64,000 nt of DNA from Pseudodesulfovibrio indicus. Lineage in GTDB: Bacteria; Desulfobacterota; Desulfovibrionia; Desulfovibrionales; Desulfovibrionaceae. The DNA is taken from contig NZ_CP014206.1 in the NCBI RefSeq assembly GCF_001563225.1, positions 3,701,486 through 3,765,485 of the forward strand. The letters are read 5' to 3'. Made by a program: the position numbers and the translations under genes. Shown here piece after piece: positions 43,890 through 52,523 of this stretch. Within the stretch, counting starts at the first letter, position 1, and each line of letters begins with the position of its first letter. The notes under the pieces were generated by a model, which saw only the letters and a program-made list of their open reading frames with translations, ran no database searches and was not told the DNA's origin.

Positions 43890-46127
43890 ATGAACAACAA
43901 AGAGCTTAGCGTTGAAATTTCAGACGGCCAGTTTGAAGAAGTTCTAGCTACTGCATACTCATCAACAGTAACCCTCTCTGAATTGATCAAAAATTCCTCT
44001 GATGCTTGTTATATTAAAAGAGATACGATTGTCATCGACGTAAACGAGCATGAAAACGTTGTTGTCGTCAAAGATAACGGAGTTGGATTAAGCGCACAGG
44101 ACATCCGCAATCTGGCTTCAGTTGGTGAATCAAAGAAAATGACGCAAGGAAATGTTTTGTCAAAGATCGGGGAACCATATGCAGGAAGCAAAGGACTTGG
44201 CCTCCTTACAGCTTTCAATCTTTGCCAACATTTAGAAATAATAACGCATTCGCGAGAAGATGATAAGACGTACTTTTTAAGCTGGGAAAAAGGGACAAAG
44301 AGGATTGTTTACCGAGAGCACGACACTCCATCTTTAGGGACGACTCTGACAATGAGGGGTGTTAGTGACGATAGCATGAAAATGCTGACGCATGAGGATG
44401 AAATCAACAAGCTTTTTTTGTCCTCAATTACGTATTATGCGAATAGCAAAACCCTACCGACTATAAAGCTATATGTTAATGGTGTAGAAATAAAAAAAAT
44501 GCAACGCCATAAGCTAGATGATATATATCAAAAGTATAATAGACCTAAAACACGAGCAAAACGTGAAGCATACTTCGTTGCAAAAGCTACATTTAAATAT
44601 AGCAACAATAGGCTAACATTATCTTATGAAGATAATTTGTACAACGTATGCAATTTTGACAATGAAACAATTGACTTAAGCGACATAGATTCTGTTCGTA
44701 ATTTTTTATCTCGTCACAATATTGTTTTCAGAAAACTCAAAGAGAAGTTCAACGGCTACGATCCTGAGACACCTGTAGATGATTTTGAAGGGGTTTACTA
44801 TGTGTGGAAAGAACGAAAAACAGCAGAAATGACTTATCCTTTTGGCATAAGGATTTATGTCAACAATTATGGTCTATACAATTATCTAGGACAAGCCAAC
44901 GACTGGACACAGCATTCTGAAATTTCACAAAATGTAAAAGCAACAAATTACAAGTTCAAAAACACCTATGGATATGTGCTGTTTAATAATTTTAATGAAG
45001 AACAATCATCTTTAAAAATATCTAAAGAGCGCAACGATTTTACTGGCAACTATTCACATAAAAAATTCTACGACATCATGTGCAACTTTGTGTCAGGGAT
45101 ATTTAGTTCCATAGACATCACCTTGAAAGACACCGAAGGGCGTGGCCTCTCGTTCATTCCGATACAAAAAAATCGCAAAACAATTGTCGGCAAACCAATC
45201 GACATTAGAGATTTGGTTCGAACAGACTTGCCAAGTCAACAATTGCTTTTTGAGCCCGATGAGAACATCGAAATAGATCAAGAGAAAGGTCTTATCTATG
45301 TCAAATCTGTTGGTGAATATGAACTAAAAATTTCCAATGGGATAACGACAGAAATCTTTAGTATTAAAGGCGAAGACCCTGCTCCAAGCTTTGAACTCAA
45401 AAATACCACCGCAAGGGTCAGAGAAGGTACTACCCAAAACCTATTTGATTTCATAGCCAAGAACTCATGTAAAAACTTAGTTCTGAGTGACATCATTATC
45501 GAAAGTGACAGTGCTAAGATTGATAAATACTCACTTAAAAAAACAAACAAACCGGACATCTATCCCATTAAGTACATTTATCAATCAGAAGGCCATCCTG
45601 AAATATGCAAAATCCTCGACGTGGAAGTTTTCCCTCTATATGAAAATGATGCCAAGGCAATGGGCAGACTTTTCCCCGATTATGAAGAGATAGAAGATTA
45701 CTACAAGCTCAATGACGTTGTTCATCAAATCTCAATTGGATACACCAACTCTCCAGTCGTGTGTGGCATTGCTCTCAGGTCATTAATGGAAATTACGATA
45801 AGGCATTTTCTTGAAGACGTTCTTGAGGAGGAACCCGAAAAAGAAATTACGCCCCTCCATAAAATCAATTACATATTCACGCTAATTGGAAAAGGAGATC
45901 CCCGACTAGATGAAGACCTGCTGAAAGAGTACGGGAAGAAGCTGAAAAGAAGCAAAAAGGATCTGGTCGATTACTATGAGCGGCTTGACCTGAACAGATA
46001 TGTTCACGATTCAGATTCATTAACCACTTCGAGTGATATTCTTGTGTTCGCACGAAAGTTAAACAATTTTCTACAATTTATTTTCAAATCACTAGTTATT
46101 AAAAAGAATAGCCGTGAACAAGCTTAA
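43890..46127 (+). CDS. GHKL ATPase with Ig-like middle and helical C-terminal domain
   Basis: A 745-residue protein starting with a GHKL ATPase of Hsp90/MutL type: N box LSELIKNSSDACYI, G1 VVKDNGVGLS, and lid YAGSKGLGLLTAFNL. A transducer-like region follows to about 430. The stretch 455-590 (YELKISNGITTEIF..., ARVREGTTQNLFDF) looks like a bacterial Ig-type fold. The last 150 residues are helical and resemble the RNA/toxin-associated C-terminal domains found in abortive-infection ATPases. It lies 58 bases after the receiver-like gene on the same strand and probably belongs to the same transcript. No named family is claimed beyond GHKL. Confidence 0.75.
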   Translation: MNNKELSVEISDGQFEEVLATAYSSTVTLSELIKNSSDACYIKRDTIVIDVNEHENVVVVKDNGVGLSAQDIRNLASVGESKKMTQGNVLSKIGEPYAGSKGLGLLTAFNLCQHLEIITHSREDDKTYFLSWEKGTKRIVYREHDTPSLGTTLTMRGVSDDSMKMLTHEDEINKLFLSSITYYANSKTLPTIKLYVNGVEIKKMQRHKLDDIYQKYNRPKTRAKREAYFVAKATFKYSNNRLTLSYEDNLYNVCNFDNETIDLSDIDSVRNFLSRHNIVFRKLKEKFNGYDPETPVDDFEGVYYVWKERKTAEMTYPFGIRIYVNNYGLYNYLGQANDWTQHSEISQNVKATNYKFKNTYGYVLFNNFNEEQSSLKISKERNDFTGNYSHKKFYDIMCNFVSGIFSSIDITLKDTEGRGLSFIPIQKNRKTIVGKPIDIRDLVRTDLPSQQLLFEPDENIEIDQEKGLIYVKSVGEYELKISNGITTEIFSIKGEDPAPSFELKNTTARVREGTTQNLFDFIAKNSCKNLVLSDIIIESDSAKIDKYSLKKTNKPDIYPIKYIYQSEGHPEICKILDVEVFPLYENDAKAMGRLFPDYEEIEDYYKLNDVVHQISIGYTNSPVVCGIALRSLMEITIRHFLEDVLEEEPEKEITPLHKINYIFTLIGKGDPRLDEDLLKEYGKKLKRSKKDLVDYYERLDLNRYVHDSDSLTTSSDILVFARKLNNFLQFIFKSLVIKKNSREQA

Positions 46128-46171
46128 ATGCACAACAGCCTAAGCATGTTGGGAGAAATGGAAGGTATGAT

Positions 46172-46350
46172 TTTTTTAATGGACAGCAAGCATCATAGAC
46201 TCGGTGGCATGGCCTGCCGTTGTCATATGTGTGGGAGCATTTGCATTCAATAAGCGATCTGAAATAACCTCCTGTATTACCAGAATTAAAGTCGGTGATT
46301 TTAATGTGAATTTAATAAGGAAGTAAACGAGATCAATGAAGAACTACAAA
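46172..46350 (+). pseudogene. 5' remnant of a small membrane/coiled-coil protein gene, cut by an IS3 element
   Basis: Two frames joined by a shift near 46312 read a transmembrane segment (IIDSVAWPAVVICVGAFAF), then ITRIKVGDFNVNLI, then KEVNEINEELQ. This is the pattern of small membrane-anchored proteins with a helix followed by a coiled coil. No intact start codon is in frame; an indel in the T run near 46171-46177 may explain that. The IS lies at 46351. Removing the IS and one CAAA copy continues the coiled-coil frame for about 15 codons. Confidence 0.55.
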
Positions 46351-47547
46351 GGTAATCCCCCCGAAAACTAGTTGTTCTGGAAAGTAGAATTTTCCATTAA
46401 CCAGATCGAAGGAGATTCTACATGAAGAAATCACGTTACAGCGACGCGCAGATTTTAAACATTTTGAAGCAGGCCGAGAGTGGCATTCCCGTGGCTCAGC
46501 TTTGCCGCGAGCACGGCATGAGCAGCGCCACGTTTTACAAATGGCGCTCCAAGTACGGCGGCATGGACGCCTCGCTCATGGCTCGCATGAAGGAGCTGGA
46601 GAAAGAGAATCAACTTCTCAAGCGCATGTATGCCGAGGAAAAGATGAAGGCCGAAGTCGTTGCCGAGGCGCTAGCAAAAAACTGGTAAGGCCGTCTCGCC
46701 GCCGCGAGATGGCCAAGAAAGCCGTGCAGCACAGCGCTCTGAACATCCGTCAGGCGTGTGAGGCGTTCAGCATCAGTCAGACGTGCTATCGCTACGAGCC
46801 GAAGCTTTCGGCTGAGAATGAACGTGTTGCCGATTGGCTACTGCGTTTGACGCATAATCAGCGTAACTGGGGTTTCGGGCTGTGCTTTTTATACCTACGC
46901 AATGTCAAAGGCTTTGGCTGGAATCATAAACGCGTTTACCGGATTTATTGCGAGCTGGAGCTTAACATGCGGATCAAGCCCAAGCGACGTATCGTGCGCG
47001 AAAAGCCGGAGCCGCTTGCGCAACCGGAAGCTATCAACCAGGTCTGGTCCATGGATTTCATGCACCACCAGTTACGAAATGGCCGCAATTATCGCCTGTT
47101 CAACGTGATTGACGATTTCAACCGTGAAGGGCTGACCATTGAGGCCGATTTTTCGTTGCCCTCGGAGCGGGTTATCCGCTCGTTGGAGCAGATAATGGAG
47201 TGGCGTGGTACCCCGGAAGTGATTCGTTGCGACAACGGCCCTGAATACGTCAGCCACCGACTCCAGGGCTGGGCCAAGCGAAAGGGAATCCGGCTTGAGT
47301 ACATCCAGCCCGGGAAGCCGCAGCAGAATGCGTACGTTGAACGGTACAACCGAACCGTGAGATATGACTGGCTCAGCCAGTACCTGTTTGAAACCATAGA
47401 TGAGGTCCAGGAATTTGCCACAAGGTGGCTTTGGACCTACAACAACGAACGGCCGCACTCTGCCCTTGGGGGGTACCCCCAAGGGCAAGGCTGGGCGAGG
47501 CAGCATAGGCTCTACTTTTCAGGCCCCCTAGAAATGGGGGGATTACC
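46351..47547 (+). mobile_element. IS3-family insertion sequence (1,197 bp)
   Basis: Ends GGTAATCCCCCC (46351-46362) and GGGGGGATTACC (47536-47547) are exact inverted repeats. CAAA flanks both ends (46347-46350, 47548-47551). It encodes OrfA and OrfB in a typical -1 arrangement. It has inserted into a decayed cargo gene of the Tn7 element. Confidence 0.88.
46422..46688 (+). CDS. IS3-family transposase OrfA (helix-turn-helix)
   Basis: An 88-residue protein with the IS3 OrfA pattern: [43 protein letters not shown] and a leucine-zipper-like [14 protein letters not shown]. It binds the element ends and is fused to OrfB by a -1 frameshift; an AAAAAAC slippery sequence lies just before its stop. 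The ATG at 46422 has AAGGAG upstream. Confidence 0.92.
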   Translation: MKKSRYSDAQILNILKQAESGIPVAQLCREHGMSSATFYKWRSKYGGMDASLMARMKELEKENQLLKRMYAEEKMKAEVVAEALAKNW

Positions 47548-47608
47548 CAAACTCTTTCACAACCTCAAGAGCCTTCCCCTGGAAAAAGTGAAAACTGTTA
47601 GGATTTAA
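46709..47608 (+). CDS. IS3-family transposase OrfB (DDE), altered C-terminus
   Basis: The rve-type DDE catalytic protein, given here from the first in-frame ATG (about 299 residues). The catalytic residues are in WSMDFMHH (Asp), IRCDNGPEY (Asp) and [14 protein letters not shown] (Glu). In vivo it is probably made as an OrfAB fusion. The frame does not stop before the right inverted repeat: after [11 protein letters not shown] it reads on through the repeat and 60 bases into flanking DNA. Small indels in the GGGGGGTACCCCC region have probably moved the frame past the normal TAG at about 47500, so activity is in doubt. Confidence 0.85.
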   Translation: MAKKAVQHSALNIRQACEAFSISQTCYRYEPKLSAENERVADWLLRLTHNQRNWGFGLCFLYLRNVKGFGWNHKRVYRIYCELELNMRIKPKRRIVREKPEPLAQPEAINQVWSMDFMHHQLRNGRNYRLFNVIDDFNREGLTIEADFSLPSERVIRSLEQIMEWRGTPEVIRCDNGPEYVSHRLQGWAKRKGIRLEYIQPGKPQQNAYVERYNRTVRYDWLSQYLFETIDEVQEFATRWLWTYNNERPHSALGGYPQGQGWARQHRLYFSGPLEMGGLPKLFHNLKSLPLEKVKTVRI

Positions 47609-47960
47609 GTGAGTTCACTAAAAAGTGAGAGCTGTAGCTTCTGTTTCGCCTGAATCTGCTGTTGCCTTAGCATCGGGAGAGCTTGAAAAAGAGATCAACA
47701 TGGCTTCTCATCGATTAGGTATGCAAGGAAAAACTAGAACGTTTATATCGCAATCGTCCGGCTTCAACTACATGCTGAATAGTGACTTATTGTCACGAGA
47801 TGAAATGTGGGTTGAGGAGTTGAAGCCCCACCTTTCACTTGATCTGGAGAAATTCGGCATCGTTATTGTCGGAGCAGGTCATACTAAGAATGAAGAAGGA
47901 CTCCTTCGACCACGGTTGCGAAGGCTCGGTCATAGCCTCAGAATTTTGCGCACGTTCTAG
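47548..47960 (+). pseudogene. 3' remnant of the IS-interrupted cargo gene
   Basis: After the second CAAA copy the coiled-coil frame continues [15 protein letters not shown] to a TAG. A different frame, open from a GTG at 47625 to 47960, reads VASVSPESAVALASGELEKEINMASHRLGM and later NSDLLSRDEMWVEELK. These look like the C-terminal helical part of the same kind of small membrane-anchored protein, separated by further indels. A 111-residue product from 47625 is possible but I take it as decayed. Confidence 0.5.
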
Positions 47961-47975
47961 CTTAAGGGATTACTA

Positions 47976-49781
47976 ATGGAAGCCAACGCATTGTCTTTAA
48001 GTCTGATTTTTAGTCATACAGTTCAATACAGAGCCCCGTTGTTCCAGCGTCCTTATGTCTGGAGTGAAAAGGAGCAGTGGGAGTTGCTTTGGTCTGACCT
48101 TGCCCAACTCAGCGATCCTGCCTCTGAGCTACAAAGCGTGTTGCCATATTTTATGGGCGCAGTTGTTCTGGAACAACTTGAGTCTCAAACAGGTGCTCCT
48201 GGGGCGAGGGCAATAATTGATGGTCAGCAGCGACTCACCACTGTCCAAGTACTTTTGGTTACGCTGTATGACGTTTGCAAAAAACGCTTTCCTGAGCAGT
48301 TCATTGTTGATGATGTTGAAAAACTGATCTTCAACACAAGCCGTGAGTTTGAAGGATCATTTCATAGGTTCAAGTTATGGCCAACAAATCTTGATCGGAA
48401 GGCCTATGAAGCTGTTATGACTGCTGGGGCACCTGCACACCTGCAACTCCAATCATCTGGAATTCAGGGCACAATTGCTGATGCATATCGCTATTTCTAC
48501 AGGATGATGGATGACTGGGTCGCTGAAAAGGGAGAAGAGGGGTACGCTTGGCTTGAAAGGCTTTATCGTATCCTTGCTGAAAAAATCCGAATTGTTGTTA
48601 TCGATATGGATCAACAAGATGATGCTCAAACGATTTTTGAGACAATGAATGCTCGTGGGACACCATTGCTACCTAGCGATTTAGTAAAAAACTATCTATT
48701 TAAAAAACTGGCAGATGAAAATGGTCATGACCCTGAAACAGTATATGAAAACTACTGGCGTTCGTTCGATTTTGAGAATGGATTGTGGAGGAAGGAATTC
48801 AAACAAGGTCGATTGAATCGGCCTGCACTTGAGTTGTTTCTCCAGCACTACTTAGTAATGGCGCAATCTAAAGAAGTTGCTGCTAGCAATCTATTTAAAG
48901 AATTCCGCAAATATGCAGAGCAATCACAGCAAGGTGCGATTGACCTCCTAAAATCATTTAATAAATATTCAAAACATTTCAAAGCATTTCTTGAAGCCCA
49001 TGACCTTAAAACCCAGGAGGGGCTTTTCTTTCACAAACTAAGGACACTGGACACTTCTACCTTATATCCATGTCTACTTTGGATTTATAGCTCTCTTGAC
49101 GGGAAGCCTGAACGTGAAAAGGAGTTGAAAGCTATTCTGGAGGTGCTTGAGTCTTTTCTGATTCGCCGTATGGTGTGCAGGCTTACAACAAAGAACTATA
49201 ACAATTTGTTCCTAGAATTATTAACGACTCTTAAAAATGAAAATAATTGCGATGCTGATACAATTGCTACTTTTTTCAAAGGGAAAACAAAAGATACAGG
49301 CCGTTGGCCTGACGATGAGGAATTTCGTACCTCTTGGCTTGCGAGTTCAATTTTCACGAATATTACACGGCCCAGGCTACGATTGGTGCTGGCAGAATTA
49401 GACAAAGCTCTTCAGCTGCCAAAGACTGAATCGTATGATCTTAACTATGACTCATTAACCGTCGAGCACTTCTTGCCTGGTAGTTGGGAGGAACACTGGC
49501 CTATTGATGAAACAGGAAAAACGGCTGAGGAAATTCTTAAAGCGAGAAATTTGCGAGACGTATTGAAGCATAGCTTTGGTAATCTTACATTTCTTACAAG
49601 CTCATTAAATCCAGCCGTTTCAAATGGCCCTTTCAAAAGGAAAAAAGACGAAATATTAAAACATACTGTTTTGAATTTGAGTCGATTTCTTCATACCACT
49701 CAAGACTGGAGCGAAAAAGATATTATAAAGCGTGGCGCAGCCCTATATGACCTGGCCAAGCAGATTTGGCCCCGAACATAG
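47976..49781 (+). CDS. DUF262/DUF1524 (GmrSD-like) protein, putative type IV restriction enzyme
   Basis: A 601-residue protein with the GmrS-like DUF262 domain at the N-terminus: PLFQRPYVWSEKEQW and the nucleotide-binding signature IIDGQQRLTTVQ. ETMNARGTPLLPSDLVKNYLF follows. The C-terminal DUF1524 His-Me nuclease-like region reads VEHFLPGSW and FGNLTFLTSSLNPAVSNGPFKRKK. GmrSD proteins are nucleotide-dependent endonucleases that cut modified phage DNA. It uses its own ATG with AAGGGA upstream and is the last gene before the far transposon end. It may be a self-contained second defence gene. Confidence 0.88.
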   Translation: MEANALSLSLIFSHTVQYRAPLFQRPYVWSEKEQWELLWSDLAQLSDPASELQSVLPYFMGAVVLEQLESQTGAPGARAIIDGQQRLTTVQVLLVTLYDVCKKRFPEQFIVDDVEKLIFNTSREFEGSFHRFKLWPTNLDRKAYEAVMTAGAPAHLQLQSSGIQGTIADAYRYFYRMMDDWVAEKGEEGYAWLERLYRILAEKIRIVVIDMDQQDDAQTIFETMNARGTPLLPSDLVKNYLFKKLADENGHDPETVYENYWRSFDFENGLWRKEFKQGRLNRPALELFLQHYLVMAQSKEVAASNLFKEFRKYAEQSQQGAIDLLKSFNKYSKHFKAFLEAHDLKTQEGLFFHKLRTLDTSTLYPCLLWIYSSLDGKPEREKELKAILEVLESFLIRRMVCRLTTKNYNNLFLELLTTLKNENNCDADTIATFFKGKTKDTGRWPDDEEFRTSWLASSIFTNITRPRLRLVLAELDKALQLPKTESYDLNYDSLTVEHFLPGSWEEHWPIDETGKTAEEILKARNLRDVLKHSFGNLTFLTSSLNPAVSNGPFKRKKDEILKHTVLNLSRFLHTTQDWSEKDIIKRGAALYDLAKQIWPRT

Positions 49782-49821
49782 CCTCTCATGGGAGCTGGTC
49801 GTCCAACCTCTTTAATTAAAA

Positions 49822-49962
49822 ACTTTATTACTCAAAAAAGCAAATTTCCGAACTGGAGTCTCTTCGCGAATTAAAAAACTTTATTAAAATTTCTGGCTCA
49901 GATACAACCGAAACACAGGGGATATGTGTTGCTTTAGTTAACAACTTTATTACTCGCCCACA
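49822..49962 (-). repeat. Left-end TnsB-type binding sites (three, widely spaced)
   Basis: ACTTTATTACTC occurs at 49822-49833 and 49944-49955, with a shorter ACTTTATTA at 49879-49887. Spacings of 57 and 65 bp contrast with the 20-bp period at the other end, as in the Tn7 left end. Confidence 0.88.
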
Positions 49963-49967
49963 ACGGC
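49963..49967 (+). repeat. Right copy of the Tn7 target duplication (ACGGC)
   Basis: ACGGC follows the CGCCCACA end directly and matches 28888-28892. Confidence 0.95.
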
Positions 49968-49991
49968 CCGATCACCAAGGCTGAATAAAAC

Positions 49992-50040
49992 AGCCGCTTC
50001 CGGCCTCCCCATCGGGGGAGTCAGCCGGGAGCGGCTTTTT
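49992..50040 (+). terminator. Native glmS terminator displaced by the transposon
   Basis: AGCCGCTTCCGGC (49992-50004) pairs with GCCGGGAGCGGCT (50024-50036), with one G-U pair, and is followed by a T run. It lies about 25 bases beyond the target duplication, so before insertion it closed the glmS transcript. Confidence 0.85.
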
Positions 50041-50062
50041 CATGGCGCAACGAAGGCAGGGG

Positions 50063-51427
50063 TCAGAGCACGGCGGGCAGCGCGAGCCCGGCGGCGAGCC
50101 AGGCGTAGGCCGTCATGGACAGCCAGAACAGGAGCCGCTCGCCGAGAGAGGCCGAGCCGTGCGACATGGCGTGGCTTGTCCGCTGCTTCCACGCCAGGAA
50201 GGCCACGGTCAGGGCGATGAACAGCAGGTTGAGGGCCAGGGTATAGTCCACCGCGAAGAAGGTCTGGTCCGTCAGGGCGTGGGCCGTCTCCCCGGAGGGC
50301 AGCAGGTCCAGGGCGGCGAAGCCGTAGTGCAGGATGACCGCCGTGGTCACGAGGATGAACAGCAGCACGCCGAGGAGATAGAGGGCCATCTTCCAGCCGT
50401 AGTATCGGGCCTGGATCCGCAGCACGGGGAAGACCACCAGGTCGCTGAAGATGAAGGCCATGACACCGGCGAAGCTGACCCCGTTGCTGAAGAGCACCGC
50501 CGCCAGCGGGATGTTGCCCATGGAGCCGATGAACGTGAAGAAGGCGGCCACCGGGCCGACCACGGCCTGGGCCAGGACCTGCCAGAAGGCGGGATCGGCG
50601 GCATCGGAGCTGATGAACAGCGCCTGGAAGAACGCCCTGGGGACAAAGGCCGAGATGATTCCGGCCACGGTAAAACCGATGGTCACGTCCTTCCAGACCA
50701 TGTTCCACTCCATGACATAGCGGTGGGCCACCCGGCGCCATCCCTCGCGGGAGCTGATGAGCCTTCGCCAGTCCTGCTCCCCGTCCTCGTCCTCGTCGCC
50801 GGTCTGTTCCCGGGCGTGTTCCCGCGCCCGGTTCTCCAATCCCTTGGGAAGGGTGACCCGGACCACGGCCCACATGATGAGGACCAGGAGGATTCCGCCC
50901 GCATATTCGCCGACCACGAACTGCCAGGACAGAAACACCCCGATGATGATGCCGAGCTCCACGACCAGGTTGGTGGAGGACAGCATGAAGGCCAGGGCGG
51001 GCACCAGCCCGGCCCCTTGGCAAAGAGGGATCGCGTGGTGGACAGGGCCGCGAAGCTGCACGAGCTGGAGATGAAGCCGAAGAAGGTGGCCAGGCCCACG
51101 CTGCGGGCGGAGGCGTCCCCCATGCTTGCGCCCCAAAAACGGGCTGAGCTCGCGCACGCAGAGGCCCGGAGCAACAGCATGAGGAACGCCGGCGGTGGCA
51201 GCGGACTGGCCAGATCCACAAAATGGGTCAACCAGCCGCGTGATAAGCAAGAAAAGAGCCCCAGAAGAGGTCCACGGCCCCATGCCCCGCTTCATCCGGC
51301 TGCGCGTCACGAAAACCTGGATCATGGAGCTGATGAGATAGCCGAGCCCGAAGGCCCAGAACGCCATCCAGAACAAGCCGAGGGTGGTCATCGCCGCTTC
51401 GTGCCACAATGCGAAAAATGCCGTCAT
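50063..51427 (-). pseudogene. COG0701-type permease gene with a 161-bp insertion and a 1-base shift
   Basis: ATG 51427 opens a multi-helix membrane protein (GLFWMAFWAFGLGYLISSMI...). After RMKRGMG the frame is disrupted by 161 bp bounded by two copies of CCCCATG (51117-51123 and 51278-51284). Removing it joins RMKRGMG to DASARSVGLATFFGFISSSC in frame, matching related permeases. A second lesion, one G missing in AAGGGGCCGGG near 51015-51022, moves the frame again before LVPALAFMLSSTNLVVELG. The rest of the protein, with eight or so helices, is intact to 50063. Relatives are thought to export arsenicals or metals. As it stands the gene cannot make the full protein. Confidence 0.7.
51117..51284 (-). 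repeat. 161-bp insertion bounded by 7-bp direct repeats in the permease gene
   Basis: CCCCATG occurs at 51117-51123 and 51278-51284; the DNA between is absent from the reconstructed permease frame. No inverted repeats or coding sequence are evident in it. Confidence 0.6.
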
Positions 51428-51656
51428 GGTTCTCCCGTTTCGTTTGGGTCCGCCCCGTTCGTCCGGGGCGGGAATCACCGCCAAGCATACCCCAAAGCGG
51501 GCTTCAAAACAAACATCCGGATTTTCCGGGGCGCGCGTGGACCGGCGGCGGGCCGTCAGCCCGACCGCCCGGCTCGAGCGATCGCCGTCGAAGATTATAC
51601 TCCGTTCATCTCCATATTGTGATACGGTAGCGGTATCTTCAACCAAGGGAGGACGT

Positions 51657-52232
51657 ATGATGAATACGCGAATTATCGTTTCGAGCCTTGCCGCGCTGCT
51701 GCTTTTCTCCACCGTGGCCTTCGGCCAGATGATGGGTCCCGGCGGCGGTCCGGGCGGGCCAGGCCATCACGGCATGTGGAACAACTATCAGGCCTCGCCC
51801 GAACAGCAGAAGGCGTACCAGGAGATCTTCGACAAATACCAGGGGGACCTCTCCCGGCTGGCGGACAAGATGTGGTCCAAACGCGCCCAGCTCAACGGTC
51901 TCCTGGCCCAGGAAAAGGTCGACCGCAAGCAGGTGAAGCAGCTGGCCGACGAGGTCGGCGCGCTCCTTTCGCAGTGCTACGCGCTCCAGGTGGATATGCT
52001 GGTGGACATGCGCGAAAAGGGGTTGTCCTACTACGGCATGGGCATGATGCACGGCGGCATGATGGGCGGCGGCATGATGGACATGATGATGGGCAACATG
52101 ATGAACATGATGATGGGCGGGGGCCAGTGGCACCAGGGCGGCCAGTGGTATCCCGGCGGTGACCGGCAGTATCCCGGCGGCCAGCCCTACGGCGGCCAGC
52201 CCTACGGCGGGAACCGGGGCATGATGCAGTAG
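51657..52232 (+). CDS. Spy/ZraP-like periplasmic Met/His-rich protein
   Basis: A 191-residue exported protein with signal peptide (SSLAALLLFSTVAFG). Residues 40-120 form a helical hairpin typical of Spy/CpxP/ZraP (SPEQQKAYQEIFDKYQGDL ... RKQVKQLADEVGALL). The C-terminal 60 residues are a Met/Gly/His-rich tail (MHGGMMGGGMMDMMMGNMM) ending in a short tandem GGQPYGGQPYGG. Such proteins bind metals or guard envelope proteins. AGGGAGG precedes ATG 51657. It is followed 24 bases later by a SHOCT protein gene and lies beside a disrupted metal-type permease. Confidence 0.85.
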   Translation: MMNTRIIVSSLAALLLFSTVAFGQMMGPGGGPGGPGHHGMWNNYQASPEQQKAYQEIFDKYQGDLSRLADKMWSKRAQLNGLLAQEKVDRKQVKQLADEVGALLSQCYALQVDMLVDMREKGLSYYGMGMMHGGMMGGGMMDMMMGNMMNMMMGGGQWHQGGQWYPGGDRQYPGGQPYGGQPYGGNRGMMQ

Positions 52233-52256
52233 ACCGGCACAGCCAAAGGAGCCGAC

Positions 52257-52523
52257 ATGATCAATTGGATGCGATTTCTGCCCGCGGCCCAGGCCGGAGG
52301 GGGCGGCCCGTCCGGATGGGACGGGCACATGATGTATTCCCCCTTCGGCGGCTTTTCCATGATCCTCATCCTGGGGGTCCTCGTCGTCTTCGTCGTCCTG
52401 GCCCTCAGGAGGGGCGACGGCGGCAGGGAGGAGACCCCGCTGGCCATCCTGAAGCGGCGATACGCCAAGGGCGAGATCGACAAGGAGGAGTTCGAGCGCA
52501 TGAAGCGGGAGCTGGGGGAGTAG
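52257..52523 (+). CDS. SHOCT-domain small membrane protein
   Basis: An 88-residue protein with one membrane helix at about 33-51 (FSMILILGVLVVFVVLAL) and a C-terminal SHOCT motif (PLAILKRRYAKGEIDKEEFERMKREL). SHOCT is a short helical module often found at the end of membrane proteins. It follows the Spy-like gene closely with GGAG before its ATG, so the two are probably co-transcribed and may act together in the envelope. Confidence 0.85.
   Translation: MINWMRFLPAAQAGGGGPSGWDGHMMYSPFGGFSMILILGVLVVFVVLALRRGDGGREETPLAILKRRYAKGEIDKEEFERMKRELGE

Larger units (their letters stand above)
28893..49962. mobile_element. Complete Tn7-family transposon downstream of glmS (21,070 bp)
   Basis: The ends are inverted: TGTGGGCGAGTAATAAAGT at 28893 and its complement ending at 49962. 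A 5-bp duplication (ACGGC) flanks the element. The glmS-proximal end carries closely packed TnsB-type sites and tnsABCDE reading inward, which is the orientation of classical Tn7 (right end toward glmS). All five tns genes are intact. Cargo between 36657 and 49800 is a metallophosphoesterase, a MITE, a probable defence cassette, an IS3-family element and a GmrSD-like gene. Base composition is clearly richer in A+T than the host, strongest from 39600 to 49800. No cas genes or CRISPR array are present, so targeting is by TnsD/TnsE. Confidence 0.97.

Noticed and set aside
51124..51277. Small IS or MITE within the permease gene
   Set aside because: The segment has 7-bp direct repeats at its borders but no terminal inverted repeats or link to the MITE family seen elsewhere, so I describe it only as an insertion.
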